Assembly (NCBI GenBank): GCA_004352715.1
Contig: SCFE01000005.1
Span: 3,272,768 to 3,336,767, forward strand
DNA length: 64,000 nucleotides
Origin: Hofstenia miamia
Taxonomy: Eukaryota > Xenacoelomorpha > Acoela
Reading direction: 5' to 3'
A program made the translations under genes and the position numbers. How positions within the stretch are numbered: the first letter of the stretch is position 1; every line of letters starts with the position of its first letter. Shown here piece by piece: positions 22,612 to 34,500 of the stretch. The notes under the pieces were generated by a model. It searched no databases. It saw nothing but the letters and a program-made list of their open reading frames with translations, and had not been told where the DNA came from.

Positions 22612-23611
22612 NNNNNNNNNNNNNNNNNNNNNNNNNNNNNNNNNNNNNNNNNNNNNNNNNNNNNNNNNNNNNNNNNNNNNNNNNNNNNNNNNNNNNNNNN
22701 NNNNNNNNNNNNNNNNNNNNNNNNNNNNNNNNNNNNNNNNNNNNNNNNNNNNNNNNNNNNNNNNNNNNNNNNNNNNNNNNNNNNNNNNNNNNNNNNNNNN
22801 NNNNNNNNNNNNNNNNNNNNNNNNNNNNNNNNNNNNNNNNNNNNNNNNNNNNNNNNNNNNNNNNNNNNNNNNNNNNNNNNNNNNNNNNNNNNNNNNNNNN
22901 NNNNNNNNNNNNNNNNNNNNNNNNNNNNNNNNNNNNNNNNNNNNNNNNNNNNNNNNNNNNNNNNNNNNNNNNNNNNNNNNNNNNNNNNNNNNNNNNNNNN
23001 NNNNNNNNNNNNNNNNNNNNNNNNNNNNNNNNNNNNNNNNNNNNNNNNNNNNNNNNNNNNNNNNNNNNNNNNNNNNNNNNNNNNNNNNNNNNNNNNNNNN
23101 NNNNNNNNNNNNNNNNNNNNNNNNNNNNNNNNNNNNNNNNNNNNNNNNNNNNNNNNNNNNNNNNNNNNNNNNNNNNNNNNNNNNNNNNNNNNNNNNNNNN
23201 NNNNNNNNNNNNNNNNNNNNNNNNNNNNNNNNNNNNNNNNNNNNNNNNNNNNNNNNNNNNNNNNNNNNNNNNNNNNNNNNNNNNNNNNNNNNNNNNNNNN
23301 NNNNNNNNNNNNNNNNNNNNNNNNNNNNNNNNNNNNNNNNNNNNNNNNNNNNNNNNNNNNNNNNNNNNNNNNNNNNNNNNNNNNNNNNNNNNNNNNNNNN
23401 NNNNNNNNNNNNNNNNNNNNNNNNNNNNNNNNNNNNNNNNNNNNNNNNNNNNNNNNNNNNNNNNNNNNNNNNNNNNNNNNNNNNNNNNNNNNNNNNNNNN
23501 NNNNNNNNNNNNNNNNNNNNNNNNNNNNNNNNNNNNNNNNNNNNNNNNNNNNNNNNNNNNNNNNNNNNNNNNNNNNNNNNNNNNNNNNNNNNNNNNNNNN
23601 NNNNNNNNNNN
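22612..23611. other. Assembly gap of 1000 Ns
   Basis: A gap of nominal length. A (TA)n tract begins just before it (about 22597) and LINE copy 3 resumes directly after it, so it hides the 5' half of that element. Confidence 0.95.
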
Positions 23612-25389
23612 GGAAGACAAACTTGGCAATGGCATGGATAGACTACAGGAAGGCATATGACAGCATTTCACATAAGTGGGTATTGAAGACGTTAGAGGCT
23701 AATGGAGTTTCACAGAAATGGGTTGAGTTTCAGAGAGGGGAGATGGGAAAGAGGCAGACTGAGATAGATGGGCATAGGTTGAGGTTTAGACGGGGTATAT
23801 TCCAGGGAGACAGCTTAGCGAAACTACTGTTTGTAGTTAGCTTAATAAAAAAGTTAAAGGAGACAGGCATAGGGTATAAGGTGGAGAACAATGGTAGAGC
23901 AGTGAGTCACCTGTGGTACATGGACGACCTGAAGATGTATGCTAGTTCAAGGAAGATGTTGCAGAAGCAAGTGGAAACATTGGAGAAGGCAAGCAGAGAT
24001 TCAGGGTTGGAGTTTGGATTAGGAAAGTGTGCAGCAGTGACAATGACCAAAGGCAAGTGCATAGATGGAGATGGTTTGAGGACGAGCAGTTTGGATAAGA
24101 TTGAGGAAGTCAAAGAGGGGTACACGTACTTAGGTGTGATAGAGACAGATAGAACAGATAATGAGGAAATGAGGATAAGGTTAAGAAAAGAGTACAAGAA
24201 GAGAGTAAGGAAAGTACTACAGAAGTCAGCATTAAATGAGCAGAATAGTATAAAAGCAATTAATACCTGGGCAATACCAGTATTGAGATATTCGGCAGGA
24301 ATAGTTAGGTGGAACAAGAATGAACTTAGAGAATTAGACAGTGAGACAAGGAAGATACTAGCACCAGAGAGAGCATTAAATGGAGATGTAGATAGGCTGT
24401 ACATGGCAAGGCATAAGGGAGGTAAAGGACTACTAAGTGTAGAGGAAACTGTAGAAGCAGAAGCACTAGGGCTAAAGGAATATGTAGAAAAGCAACCTAA
24501 GGGGTCACTACTGGAGGTCACTAAGGAGTTAAGGAAGATAAGAACTGAGAGTGAAGGAAAGAAGGTATACCAGAGTAGGATGGAATCAGAGAGACAAACA
24601 AGGTATAGGCAGAAGGCAATGCATGGAGAATACTGGAGGAACACAGAAAAGTGTGACAGAGAAGAGAGCAACAAGTGGTTAAAGAAGGCAGGACTGAAAA
24701 GAGAAACAGAAGCACTGATAATGGCAGCACAGGAGCAAGCAATAAGAACAAACTGGGTGAAGAAGTATATAGATAGAAGAATGGAAGTAAGTGATAAGTT
24801 GAGGCTATGTAAGAAAGAATGTAAGACAGTAGATCAAATGATAACAGGGTGTGACAAGGTGGGACAATGGTATATTGGAGCTTGATTAGGCAGCATGGGT
24901 TAGAAGCAGGAGACAAGTGGTATGAGCAGAAGCCACAGTGCGTCAAAGAAAATGAGAAGGTTAAGATACTGTGGGACTTCAACATAAAGACAAACAAGGT
25001 GATAGAAGCACGGAGACCAGACATAGTAGTGGTAGACAAAGAGAAAAGATTAGGAACAGTGATAGACATAGCAGTACCAAAGGACAGAAACGTAGAAAGC
25101 AAGGAGAAAGAGAAGATAGACAAGTACAGAGAGTTGGCAGAGGAAATAGAAAGGCTGTGGAAGTTAAAGAAGGTTGAAGTAGTCCCGGTAGTAGTAGGAG
25201 CACTAGGAGCAGTGATTAAGAAGTATTAGAGATACTTGGAGGAGCTGGGAGTACCAAAGTGGGGAGGAGCAGTAGCACAGAAGGCAGCATTGTTAGGAAC
25301 AGCTAGAGTCCTGAGGAAAGCTCTCAGGCTCCCTGGGAACTGGTGAATCCCCGAGCTGAGAGGAATACCAGCATGAAGCTTTGAGATGC
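23612..25389 (+). pseudogene. Restriction-endonuclease-type LINE, copy 3, longest copy
   Basis: A 420-codon frame (23623-24885) covers reverse transcriptase from AWIDYRKAYDSISHKW (the first catalytic Asp region) through FRRGIFQGDSLAKLLF (the QGD region) and LWYMDDLKMY (YMDD at 23917-23928). It continues through the thumb and linker to a zinc-knuckle region. A deletion then shifts the frame, which continues at 24867-25229 into the restriction-like endonuclease: KILWDFN, then ARRPDIVVVD with PD at about 25017, then VIDIAVPKD, KYRELAEEIERLW and VVVGALGAV. Here the PD is intact but the zinc knuckle has lost its first Cys (to Leu) and its His (to Gln), the reverse of copy 2. Retention of a long frame suggests recent activity. 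The 5' end is in the gap. Confidence 0.85.
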
Positions 25390-25411
25390 AATAATAATAA
25401 TAATAATAATA
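25390..25411. repeat. (AAT)n microsatellite at the 3' end of LINE copy 3
   Basis: About seven AAT units follow directly after the element's conserved 3' end (TTTGAGATGC). Confidence 0.85.
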
Positions 25412-25439
25412 GAATGAATGAATTATTTAGCAGTGAAGG

Positions 25440-27240
25440 TTTATAATACAAAAAATAAAAATATATTAAGCTTTATGGCAGCAAGGACATTCACATGAGA
25501 TAAAGTAGGAGCAGCTGGAAGAGTAGGCGAAGTTAGAGAAGGGCTTAGCAATGAGGAAAGACATCAAAGATTTCTTGAAGCTTGGTGGGGGTGAAAAGAA
25601 ACTAATGGCAGTCAAAGGGTTGAGAGTCAAGCATGATTGACAAACAAATGAAGGGTGCGATGTTTTTTGGAATGATGAATGGAGCAAGTGGAACAGGAAT
25701 TGAAGAACTTAATGAAATCAAAAGCATCAAGATCCAATTTGTGAGTGAGCATGCCATTAAACAGAAGAAGGTCACACGCATGGAAGTAAAGTGACAGCAG
25801 GAGATTGGAGAATTTGAGAAGAGTGTCTTTGTATGGCAAGGGAGAGATCCATTTAAAGGCACCACCAAAGAGAAGCGTAGAGAAGAATGGCGCGAGGAAT
25901 GGTCTTGAAAAAGAGAATTTCACAGCAGCCGTGGAATTAAGGGGAACATTGCAGATGAGGGCAAAGAGTGAGGAATTAGCTTTGCGGAGGCGTAAGGACA
26001 CATGTATGAGTATGATCAGGAGAAAAGTTCACAGGAAGAGGAAGATCAGGAAGGGGAGATACAGAAAAAAAATCACGATGGTTAAAGGAAGAGCAGGTGG
26101 CCAAAAATTCAAGATCCGAGGTAATATTGGAGGCAAAAAGAACTACAAATGTGGAAAATCGCAGTGTAATCAACGTACAGTAGACAGGATGAGATAAGAA
26201 AAGATTTAGGGAGGTCATTGATAGCAACAAGGAAGAAGAAAACAGCAAACAGCAGGAGAATAAATATGCGACTGGATTTTGACACACTGACGATTATTGG
26301 ACAAGTAAGAATGGAAGATTTTGATGAAATCAGCATCAAATCCAAATAAACTTAATTTGTCAAGAAGAATAGAATAAGGAAGCCGATCAAAAGCTTTAGA
26401 AATGTAAAAAGATAATGCAGCCAGGATCATTACAATCAAAGTGGAAATAGCAGCTTTCAGTCAAAGTGTGCAAGTTAGTGATGGTAGAATGGCCCGGAAG
26501 GTTACCATGCTGAGAAGAGGAGATGAGGAGACGAATTTTAGGGAAAACATAATGAAAGACAAGGCGCTCAAAGATTATTGACGGCCAAGCAAGAATAGGT
26601 ATTAGATGATAAGAAGCGACTTCAGAAAGGGAAATTCGAGGCAAAATAGGCATTGAAGAGATCCGAGTAAGCAGAAAGATGGTTCCATTTCAAGCTGGGG
26701 AGGCCAGGTTTGGAATGAAGGGAACGCAAGACAAAAATAAGAGTCTTGAAGAGATCCAGATGAGAATTTGGCAACCAGAGAGTTGATAACGTCTTTTGTG
26801 TGAGAAGAGAGTTTCAAAGAATCAGAAGGACTGTAACAGTGTTTGAAAGACTCAAGTTTATCCAAAGAGTGTACAGTAATGGATGACGAAGAACAAAGGA
26901 TGAAATACCTTGGTGAAGGAAGGTGTACGAGTCAACAGCAGAGAAAGAGTCATTAAAAATAGGGAATGAAGAAAAGAGAGCAGCCAGAGAGAGTTACAAA
27001 GTCACTGTTAGATCGAGCATAATTAGGAGCAGCTCAACAAGCAAATGGGTTAATAGAATTGACAGACAGGTTGAAGCAAACAAATGAGTGATCAGACAGT
27101 TTAACCGGGATAGGGACCACAGATGTGTCAAAAATACGATCAGGGTAAGAGCACAAAACCAAGTCAAGGAGGTAGGAGCGAAAAATAGGAGAAAATAAAA
27201 GTTGCTTAAGAGAGTAGGAACCAAAAAGTTTGCCTTTTTT
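25440..27240 (-). pseudogene. APE-type LINE (CR1/Jockey-like), 5' truncated
   Basis: On the minus strand the order is as in APE-type non-LTR elements. The end of the apurinic-like endonuclease (LLDLVLCSYPDRIFDTSVV, then KLSDHSFVCFNL) lies at about 27190-27080. Reverse transcriptase follows: IIFERLVFHYVFPKI, then SSQHGNLPGHSTITNL (about 26580-26480), SKAFDRLPYSILLDKLSLFGF (about 26410-26340), and LVAINDLPKSFLISSCLLYVDYTAIF (about 26240-26150). The catalytic box thus reads YVDYT instead of YADDT. A C-terminal region with a CxxH-like tail ends near 25627, and a short A-rich end lies at 25440-25470. Frameshifts separate the blocks and no 5' ORF is present. It was inserted next to the TAA array of LINE copy 3. 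Purine-rich plus-strand frames here are shadows. Confidence 0.8.
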
Positions 27241-27655
27241 CATTTGTTTTATTGAAATTATCAAAACGTTTTTTGCTTAAAAGCAGATTTTATGTTTGTT
27301 GTTTGCCTAATAACATCCTTAATTTTTTGTAACTATTCCAAATAGTTCATGTATGCGCGGCTTTACTTTTTGGAAGTTTATTAGTGCCGCATAATCTTGT
27401 TGATGTAAATATTATGTATTAATATTAGTAAAAGAAATAAAATAGTAGTTATGTTTACTATAGCATGTAACTAATTATAAATCTTTTGTATTTTTAATAT
27501 AGCAATTAACAATATGTAACCGTACACTGCTAAGGAGCAACACCCGTAGGCGCAACAACTAATCTAAGCTAACAAATGATCACAGTTTAGAATATATATT
27601 AAAGAAGGTACATTCCTTCAAGTGTGGTGTATATTTATATGTAGTTCAAAATTTG
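27241..27655. other. AT-rich spacer, no gene recognised
   Basis: No open frame of note. A short GC-richer word, AACACCCGTAGGCGCAAC, lies near 27540, of unknown meaning. Confidence 0.4.
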
Positions 27656-29190
27656 ACTGGAAAAAAGTATTCGGCCACCCATGATTTGTCGTAAATATTT
27701 CTAAGAAATGGACGCCTAGAATGTCATAATTATTTTAAAATTAGATTTGGGGTTGCAGAAAGAGCAATTCATCAAAGTTGAGGCATAATTATCACTGTTT
27801 ACTTTAAATCTCAAAAAGAAATGCTACAATGCTTGTAGTTAGCTAATCTTTTCTTGGGAAAATGTATTTGGCCACTTCAGACCAAATCTGTAAAAAATTT
27901 CCCTAGTTGAGCTTTTTTCAGTCTATTTATATTGAAAATGTTGAACAACAGTCTTTCTTCGCCATATATGATACCTGGTTGCATAACTCTTGCCATCATC
28001 GAATTGATTATCTCCAACCATTTGGAAAAGATGAGACAACGTAATATAGCCTGACTTGTAGACTGACCTCGAAGTACTGTCGGGATATCATCAGACATTT
28101 CACTTCTGAAAACATAATTGCCCCAACCAAAGTCCGGAATACCAAAGAAGGCCTCCAAAACCTCCCAATCACCTCGTGACAGCCAGAACTGTGCGAAATA
28201 TCCTGAAGAAGTACTCAATTGGGACTTTCGTGGCACCCAGAAAGCAAAGATTACGCCGGGTGAGGTGGGTCAATTTAATGAAAGACAACTAATCTCAATA
28301 TTGGTCTAATGTTATATTTTCAGATTAGTCAAAATTTTTGCTATACTCATCGAAAGGAATGTTGATAAAGAGACCAACTGGGCAGAAGTTTAGATTCTTG
28401 CCTCAACTTAGTCGGGGGACCATGAATTATGGTGGGAGGTCTGTAATAGTATGGGGTGCAATATGGAAGTTCAGCTTTTGCAAGAATTTTCACATCACTG
28501 GTACCCTCATAAGTTCTTAATATGCTTGGATTCTACAAAAAGAACTCTTGCCACTACTTACAAGTGATCAATATATCAGCAGGATGGCACTCTAGGTCAT
28601 ACCTCGAAAGAAATGAAAAATTTCGACCACAATAATGGGGTTGCTATCCTTGCTGACTGGCCTGGACAATTTCCAGACCTTAACATTATCCAAAATATGT
28701 GGAAAGAGGTCAAATATCGAATTCGACAGTATACTCTTCCATTAAGACGAGCAGTGGAGCGTAATAAAGAAAAAATTTTATGAATTCCGAACAACTTTAT
28801 TGAAAGACTTTTTGCTTCAATCCCTGATCGCCTTGAAGCTGGTATTCGCTCAAAGGGACACCCTACAAAATATTAGAAAAGATAACTTTGTTGCTAAGTG
28901 CTTATAATGCATCAATTATTAATTTATGTATCTTATTTTTGAATTTACCTTTTCGGATTTGCTCATTTGTTAAAATTTTTTCAGGTGGCCGAATACATTT
29001 TTTCAAAACAAGTTTTCTAATTTTGATTAAAAATTAATAGCCAATTGTTATTCTACATATTTTATGGTATTAGACATACAAATTTTCCTTTCTTAATCCA
29101 AGCAACACTTAGTTATAATTTTAGGCACAATTATCTAATGAATACTCATTATTTATTGAAATTAGCAAGGTGGTCGAATACATATTTCTC
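27656..29190 (+). mobile_element. Tc1-like DNA transposon with doubled terminal repeats, dead
   Basis: The word GTATTCGGCCACC occurs at 27667 and, as GTATTTGGCCACT, at 27864. The inverse, GGTGGCCGAATAC, occurs at 28984 and, as GGTGGTCGAATAC, at 29169. Each end therefore has two direct copies about 190 bp apart, the IR/DR layout of some Tc1 elements. On the plus strand between 28115 and 28878 transposase remnants read IAPTKVRNT, YGGRSVIVWGAIW, then QQDG...HTSK and WPGQFPDLNIIQNMW, then GHPTKY at the end. The second Asp (QQDG) is present. The catalytic Glu of NPIEN is Gln (NIIQN), and the spacing is 35 residues instead of 34. Frameshifts and the lost Glu mean it cannot be active. Confidence 0.8.
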
Positions 29191-29692
29191 GTACTGTATG
29201 TTGCTATTATGTGTTCATAATACCCGCTATGTAAAGTATAGTAAATGATGCTGAAATAAATGTGGAATACATGTGACAACAGCAATTTGATAAATAGATG
29301 ACAAATTGCAATGTGCAATTAAAAGTTAATCAAGCTAAAGACAACCCGGGAAGCACCCTTGCTCACAGATATGCATAAATTCCAGGATTCTCCAATCTCC
29401 TAAGAGGCTATGAGGAATTTTTGTTGTGACACAATAGGGCCTTGAAGTTAATAAATAGAAAATCAAAAAAATGTAGTGTCCAGATTTTGGGTATCAAAGG
29501 AAAATTTCGTGATGCACTATTTTTATAACCCACACAATGGCCTATGTTGTGCACAGCAATTTCCCAATTTTACTCTTTGCAATGACAACCCTAATTAGTA
29601 AATCATATTTTATGTTGATTTACATTGGCGATTTGAAATTTAGCTCCAAAAAAATTTTAAAATTGAAAATAAGATCAAATAAATCTGCTTAC
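29191..29692. other. Spacer downstream of the LDLa exons, no further exon found
   Basis: Because the LDLa gene leaves its second exon through a good donor at 29692, more exons should lie here or further left. None was recognised in this stretch, and the Tc1 element begins at 29190. The missing part may lie beyond it. Confidence 0.4.
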
Positions 29693-30795
29693 CTCTAAAT
29701 ATGCCTGGGCTTTTAAATTAAATTTCGTTGTAAATTTGCACCCTAATGGGTATGATAGGCAGATCACTTCATCATCTCCTAACTCACAGTCTTGAATATT
29801 GTCACATATCTTATCAGTTGAAAGACAAAGGGGCTGGTGACGACATAGAAACATATTGATTTCTGCGCAGCAATGTTGCTCATCGCTATTGTCTAAGACA
29901 TGAAAAATTGCGCAGTCATTATTACCATCGCACACTTTTGAGTTTTCAATGCAAATGTTGCTGTTCCTAAACATTTTGAAATATATTCATTTCTTAGACA
30001 TTCGAATTATTCATTATTAATTTAATACCATTTTACTTCCTTCTATAACAAATAAAGAATAATTACTAATATGGGAGTGGGGAGTTACTAGTTACATATT
30101 TCCGTAAATTTTGTATATGCAATTGAAATAAACAAGCAAATACATGGTTGCAGAAAAAACGAGTCCGATGCTCTTTATATACTATCTATGTTTCTAATAC
30201 TGACATCTGAAGTATAAAGTTGTGAACAAAGTTGGAAAGGAATTATTTTTTTAGCAATTTATAATTTTCTTAATAATACAAAGGTTAGTGAAGCTTACTC
30301 GCAAAAGAAACCTGTGCAGTTTGGACATCTTCCATCACAAAGATAAAATTGCTGACACTGAGCAAATGTTGCGATCAAACAGTTACGGTGGGAGTCGTCT
30401 ACAACATCGCAAGGTTTTTGAAATGGAGTACAGGTGCAGTCGGACTTCTCATGGTAACACAATGGATGCGAGCAGTCGATTTCTGAACATATGTCACAAT
30501 GAATCTCATCAGTGCCGTTTGGACAATCGGGCTTTCCATCACAAAATTTGAATGCCTGCAAACAAATATTCGCTTGCTCAGAACACGAAGCTCTTCCATT
30601 ATTGCAATCAAAGTTCCAAGCTTCATCTTCTCCTAGTAAGCAATCCCAGACACCATTTTTAACAGCCTCTATTGGAAAGCATGTTGTGTTCTTGCATTGA
30701 AACTTGGTGCCACACACGTCACAGTTAAAACCAAAATTTGAAAAACAACCAAGGCAATTTTCAAAAATTATTGTGAGAATTATAAAGCGTATCAT
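29693..30795 (-). CDS. Secreted or membrane LDLa-repeat protein, first two exons
   Basis: Exon 1 (30795-30299) begins with ATG and a hydrophobic signal-like segment, IRFIILTII. Exon 2 is 29966-29693. The junctions are GA/GTAAGC and TTTAG/G; both sit in the same phase, and the spliced codon is Glu. LDL-receptor class A modules are visible: a degenerate one at residues ~28-64, a canonical one at ~71-100 (FCDGKPDCPNGTDEIHC, the Ca-binding signature), a Cys-rich atypical stretch at ~101-160, and two more in exon 2 (VCDGNNDC...NSDEQHC and ICDNIQDCELGDDEVIC). Exon 2 ends in phase 0 at GAG/GTAAGC, so the protein continues beyond what I can find. Tandem LDLa modules bind ligands in lipoprotein receptors and in some LDLa-containing GPCRs; which applies here is unknown. 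Confidence 0.8.
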
Positions 30796-31440
30796 AGTTT
30801 CTTATAGCCTTCTTCAATTCATATTTATAGTGTTTAAGTCAATTTTATTGGTTAAAAACTAATGTATTTATAGACTGAGTTAAATATTGCATGACAAATT
30901 TAATGTTGAAATTGAATCCTTAGTTTGTTGTATTTATTAGTTTCCAAGAACTTAAAATTGTAGTAGTATGGAATTGTAAAAATATTACATAAAATTGAAA
31001 GTTTTGAGAAAGAAAATAGTTTTGCATGTGGTACATGCACGTAATATTAAAACTTCGTATGTTTATTATTCGTGTGTTAAGCATGTTAGCCTATGTAATT
31101 TGAACTTTTGCGGCTAAAGCACGGCTAAGTTCTTCAAGAGATTTCCCGATTTCAACCCATAGGTGGCCATATCAAGAAAAATCATCCCTAATATTGGCCC
31201 CGCTCTGCTTCCCAACATGGATCCATTCAACCCACTTAAATTTCTGCTTTGTACATACATGTAATATAGAAAGATTTTTGTAATTGCATAATTCGTTTGT
31301 TAAAAATGGAGGTCTGTGCAATTTGAATTTGGCTACGGCCAAAGTTGTGTTCCCAGCTAACAACTAAGAAATTTCCATACAAAACCGGATACGACTAATT
31401 AATTTTAGATGTAGCAATTAAGCTTTACTGAAGGTGATGT
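30796..31440. other. Upstream region of the LDLa gene, with an imperfect repeat pair
   Basis: This holds the presumed 5' flank of the LDLa gene. The block around 31055-31130 (TTATTCGTGTGTTAAGCATG, then GTAATTTGAAC and GCGGCTAAAGC) resembles 31275-31345 (ATAATTCGTTTGTTAAAAATG, then GCAATTTGAAT and CTACGGCCAAAG), suggesting an old direct duplication. No promoter element can be assigned with confidence. Confidence 0.35.
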
Positions 31441-31573
31441 CTAAAGAGGGTGCTATGCTAACGATTTTTGTCGAAACTTTTCTCCAGATTTTTGTTTAAA
31501 CAAAAATCTGTAATGTAGCACACAAAAATCTAACAAAAGTTTGGACAAAAATCGTCAGTATAGCACGCCCTTA
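31441..31573. mobile_element. Hairpin MITE-like element with ~54-bp inverted arms
   Basis: The left arm 31441-31494 (CTAAAGAGGGTGCTATGCTA, then ACGATTTTTGTCGAAAC) is the near-complement of 31520-31573, whose reverse complement begins TTAAGGGCGTGCTATACTGA, then CGATTTTTGTCCAAAC. The short centre contains another self-complementary word, AGATTTTTGTTTAAACAAAAATCT. The outer TTAA on one side and CTAAA on the other hint at a TTAA target but do not prove it. It has no coding capacity. Confidence 0.75.
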
Positions 31574-34500
31574 AGTTAAATTTGATAAAATTGTATTAAA
31601 AATCATAAATACGTTGAGCTAAATTACATAAAATTTTCCTGCCTAACTATTGAGTAGGAGAGGGTAAGTGCATTATTACATTACCAATTTATGGAAATTT
31701 GAAAAATTTATAAATAATGAGATTGCAAAATGCCAATATCTTCTTCATAAATTCAGTAATTACCACAAACATATAGGAAATAACATAAGGAACTAATTAT
31801 TACTGCTTAGAGGATGCGCTTCGGTAAAGCTCTTAACAAACTTCAACAATCAGGAAACAAGTGGATCCACAAGTTTGAGACATTCATTATGTGCTTTTCG
31901 AATTTTCAGCATGTTAATAACATATATTTTTGTTTTCCTTTGCAATTTTTATATTCAAAGGTTGAATTATACCTTTAAAACAGTCAAATTAATTATACTT
32001 TTTCGCTTCTGTCTGTTTGTCTATATGTCTGTTTCATTGTCTGTTTTTGGCAAAAAGTAATGTATTGATCTTTATGAAAAAAATTCTCAAGATATATATA
32101 TATATTGATCTAATTTCGAGCCCATTAAATTTTCAGGCTGATCTAGTGTTTTGCGAATAAGTACGTCCTGGCGTGCACATTTACTAAATTCAACTAGATG
32201 TTTTTTTCGTGTTTGAGCTGCTAAACAAACAGTACTATTTTTGTTGCAGAAGAAATTATAACGTACAATGTGATAGCATAAGTGTGAAATACTGTAAATT
32301 CCTCTAATTTGTTCAGCAGCAATATTTGTATTGTTTGCGCGCAGTTGTTATTTTTGATTTTTTTAAACTATCATTATCTAAGCTGAATGATTATGCAGGT
32401 GGAAATATACGGGCGAGCTGCAGGCTGCATAAGACTACATACTGGCGGGCTGTTCTTTATTTTACGGGCACGCCCGCAAGTCTCTAGTTTGAACCGGATT
32501 GTCACTTGATTATGTCTATATCTATACTTGGTGGAGGTTTTTCCAGTCCTTAATTGCTCTTGCATTAATTGATTTGTTATGAAAATTTATATACATTCTA
32601 TAAATTGTATATCTATATAACCTTGCAAATATTTAAATATGATTAAACATTGGGCAGTTAACAGTGTAATGACTTTTTCCGTCACAAAGATAAAAAAGTA
32701 AGTGATTTTTGCATCTGTAATAGATATTAATGTTTTTTAATTAGAGACTTTCTGAACGGTATGTTTTCTTCTCTTATATATTAAGGATTTAAGAAAGTGT
32801 TGTAAATGATGCAAAGAAAAATTCACTGGTTGAAGCAATTTAGGAGTAAATATACAAAACAGATCACATTATCAAATTTGTATTGCAAACCCTGCAGAAT
32901 ACTGTTTTTCATCCGTATTTTTGTTCAAGAATAATGCCATTTTCTTGCATTAATCTGCAGAATTATCTTCTGAATCAATTTGAGACAAAGACCTCATTAA
33001 TAATCAGGGATGGATGTGAGGCGCACATTTGAGGATAACCTCTTCCCACCCCAGGAAGCGCCGGCCCTCATCATTCAAGTGATCAATTGACGTTTTAGGT
33101 TGTTTGGTAAAGTTTTGCCACTTCTGACGTTTTCGCAGTGTCAAGATAAATATTTAATACTTTCTTTGTTTTTTTAGATTTACTATGTCAAATGAAATTG
33201 TATAAAATAGAAAGTAGAGAACGAATGAAAGAATTTGAAAACTGTTTATATAGTTGAGCAAAGGGGACTATATGCAGGCCGCCGTTTAGCAACCGATAAT
33301 CTGCTAGAGAAGCCGAATTGTTATATCGAACAGGCTAAAGTTGGCTATGTCATTTACTTTGTAACTGTTACTTTTGAACTAGACAGTGACATCGGGAACC
33401 AATTAATTAAAGCCAACTCCATTTCTTGATTAATGTTGGTCGGGCTCAGTACTAGATTGTCGGATTGGTATTCTGAGCAAGGAAAATTAATCTTAGATGG
33501 ATTGATCAAATAGTTAAGTAATACGATTATATTTACCTTGTCTGAAAATTACAATGTCAATCAACATTTGATTGGAGAGAGCAATCTTGTGATATTATTT
33601 CAAAGCATTTGAATACAGATTTAAAATGATATCATTGCTATTCATTTTGGAAATGATATAAAATGATGTCCACAATCTCCATCCTCGCTTTTTGGCTCTA
33701 TTTTCCATTGAAAACCTGTAATAAACCTGTAATGGATATCTGTAAAATGCTTAGTTAACCTAAAATTCCTTTTCATGCTGTTGATGAATTCGTACGAACT
33801 CCAAACTCGTTTAAAAGATGATGCAAATAACGAGTGATGGCAAAAAACTTTTGGCCAGAAGGTCACGGTCACATGCGCTAAATATATTGAATTGAATAGC
33901 AAATTTTTGCGTCCGTTCGGGTTTGGTTTGGACTCCCTCGTTAAGCAATGTTAGTTGCTTTCTATGCTCCCTCTATATTTCTTCAAAAATACATTTTTGC
34001 CTATTGCTCTGTCAATTTTGCAGTTATCAACATGAAATTTTGCAGACTTATAGAGCTCCGCAAGATGAAGATTTTAGAATCTTCATAAGCTTGAACCTGT
34101 CAAAATTGCGCCCTCTAGTGGAAAAATAATATTTTTTTGCTGTTATTGATATTTAGAGAGAGCTCACGCAAAAAAATTTGAAATGGAATTTAAAAATTAA
34201 AAGTTTTTTTAAATTCCCAACATTAGAAGTTTATATAAATTTTTTAATAAGCTTGAATTTTTAAATTTTTTATGCCTTGTATTTGAAAAAAATCTTTTTT
34301 TGAAAATTTTTTTTCGTTTTTTCACACTAGTGATCTGAATTTTGATCAGAATTGTTTGAAATTTCAAAACAAAAATTTCACACAGTCATAAAAAAAAATA
34401 TATTTTGAAAGCCCGGGTTGGCCTTTAGATGCTATACCTTTACTTTAGCAGGCTATAGCAACAAAAATTTTAAAGATATCACAGCTCAATTTGAATTTTT

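Noticed and set aside
25805-26197. Lys/Arg-rich plus-strand frame opposite the APE-type LINE
   Set aside because: It is the antisense of the LINE reverse-transcriptase region; the recognisable motifs are all on the minus strand.
30399-30700. Alternative frames opposite or within the LDLa exon (30399-30626 minus, 30512-30700 plus)
   Set aside because: They are out-of-frame shadows of exon 1, which has the Cys pattern and the phased splice sites.
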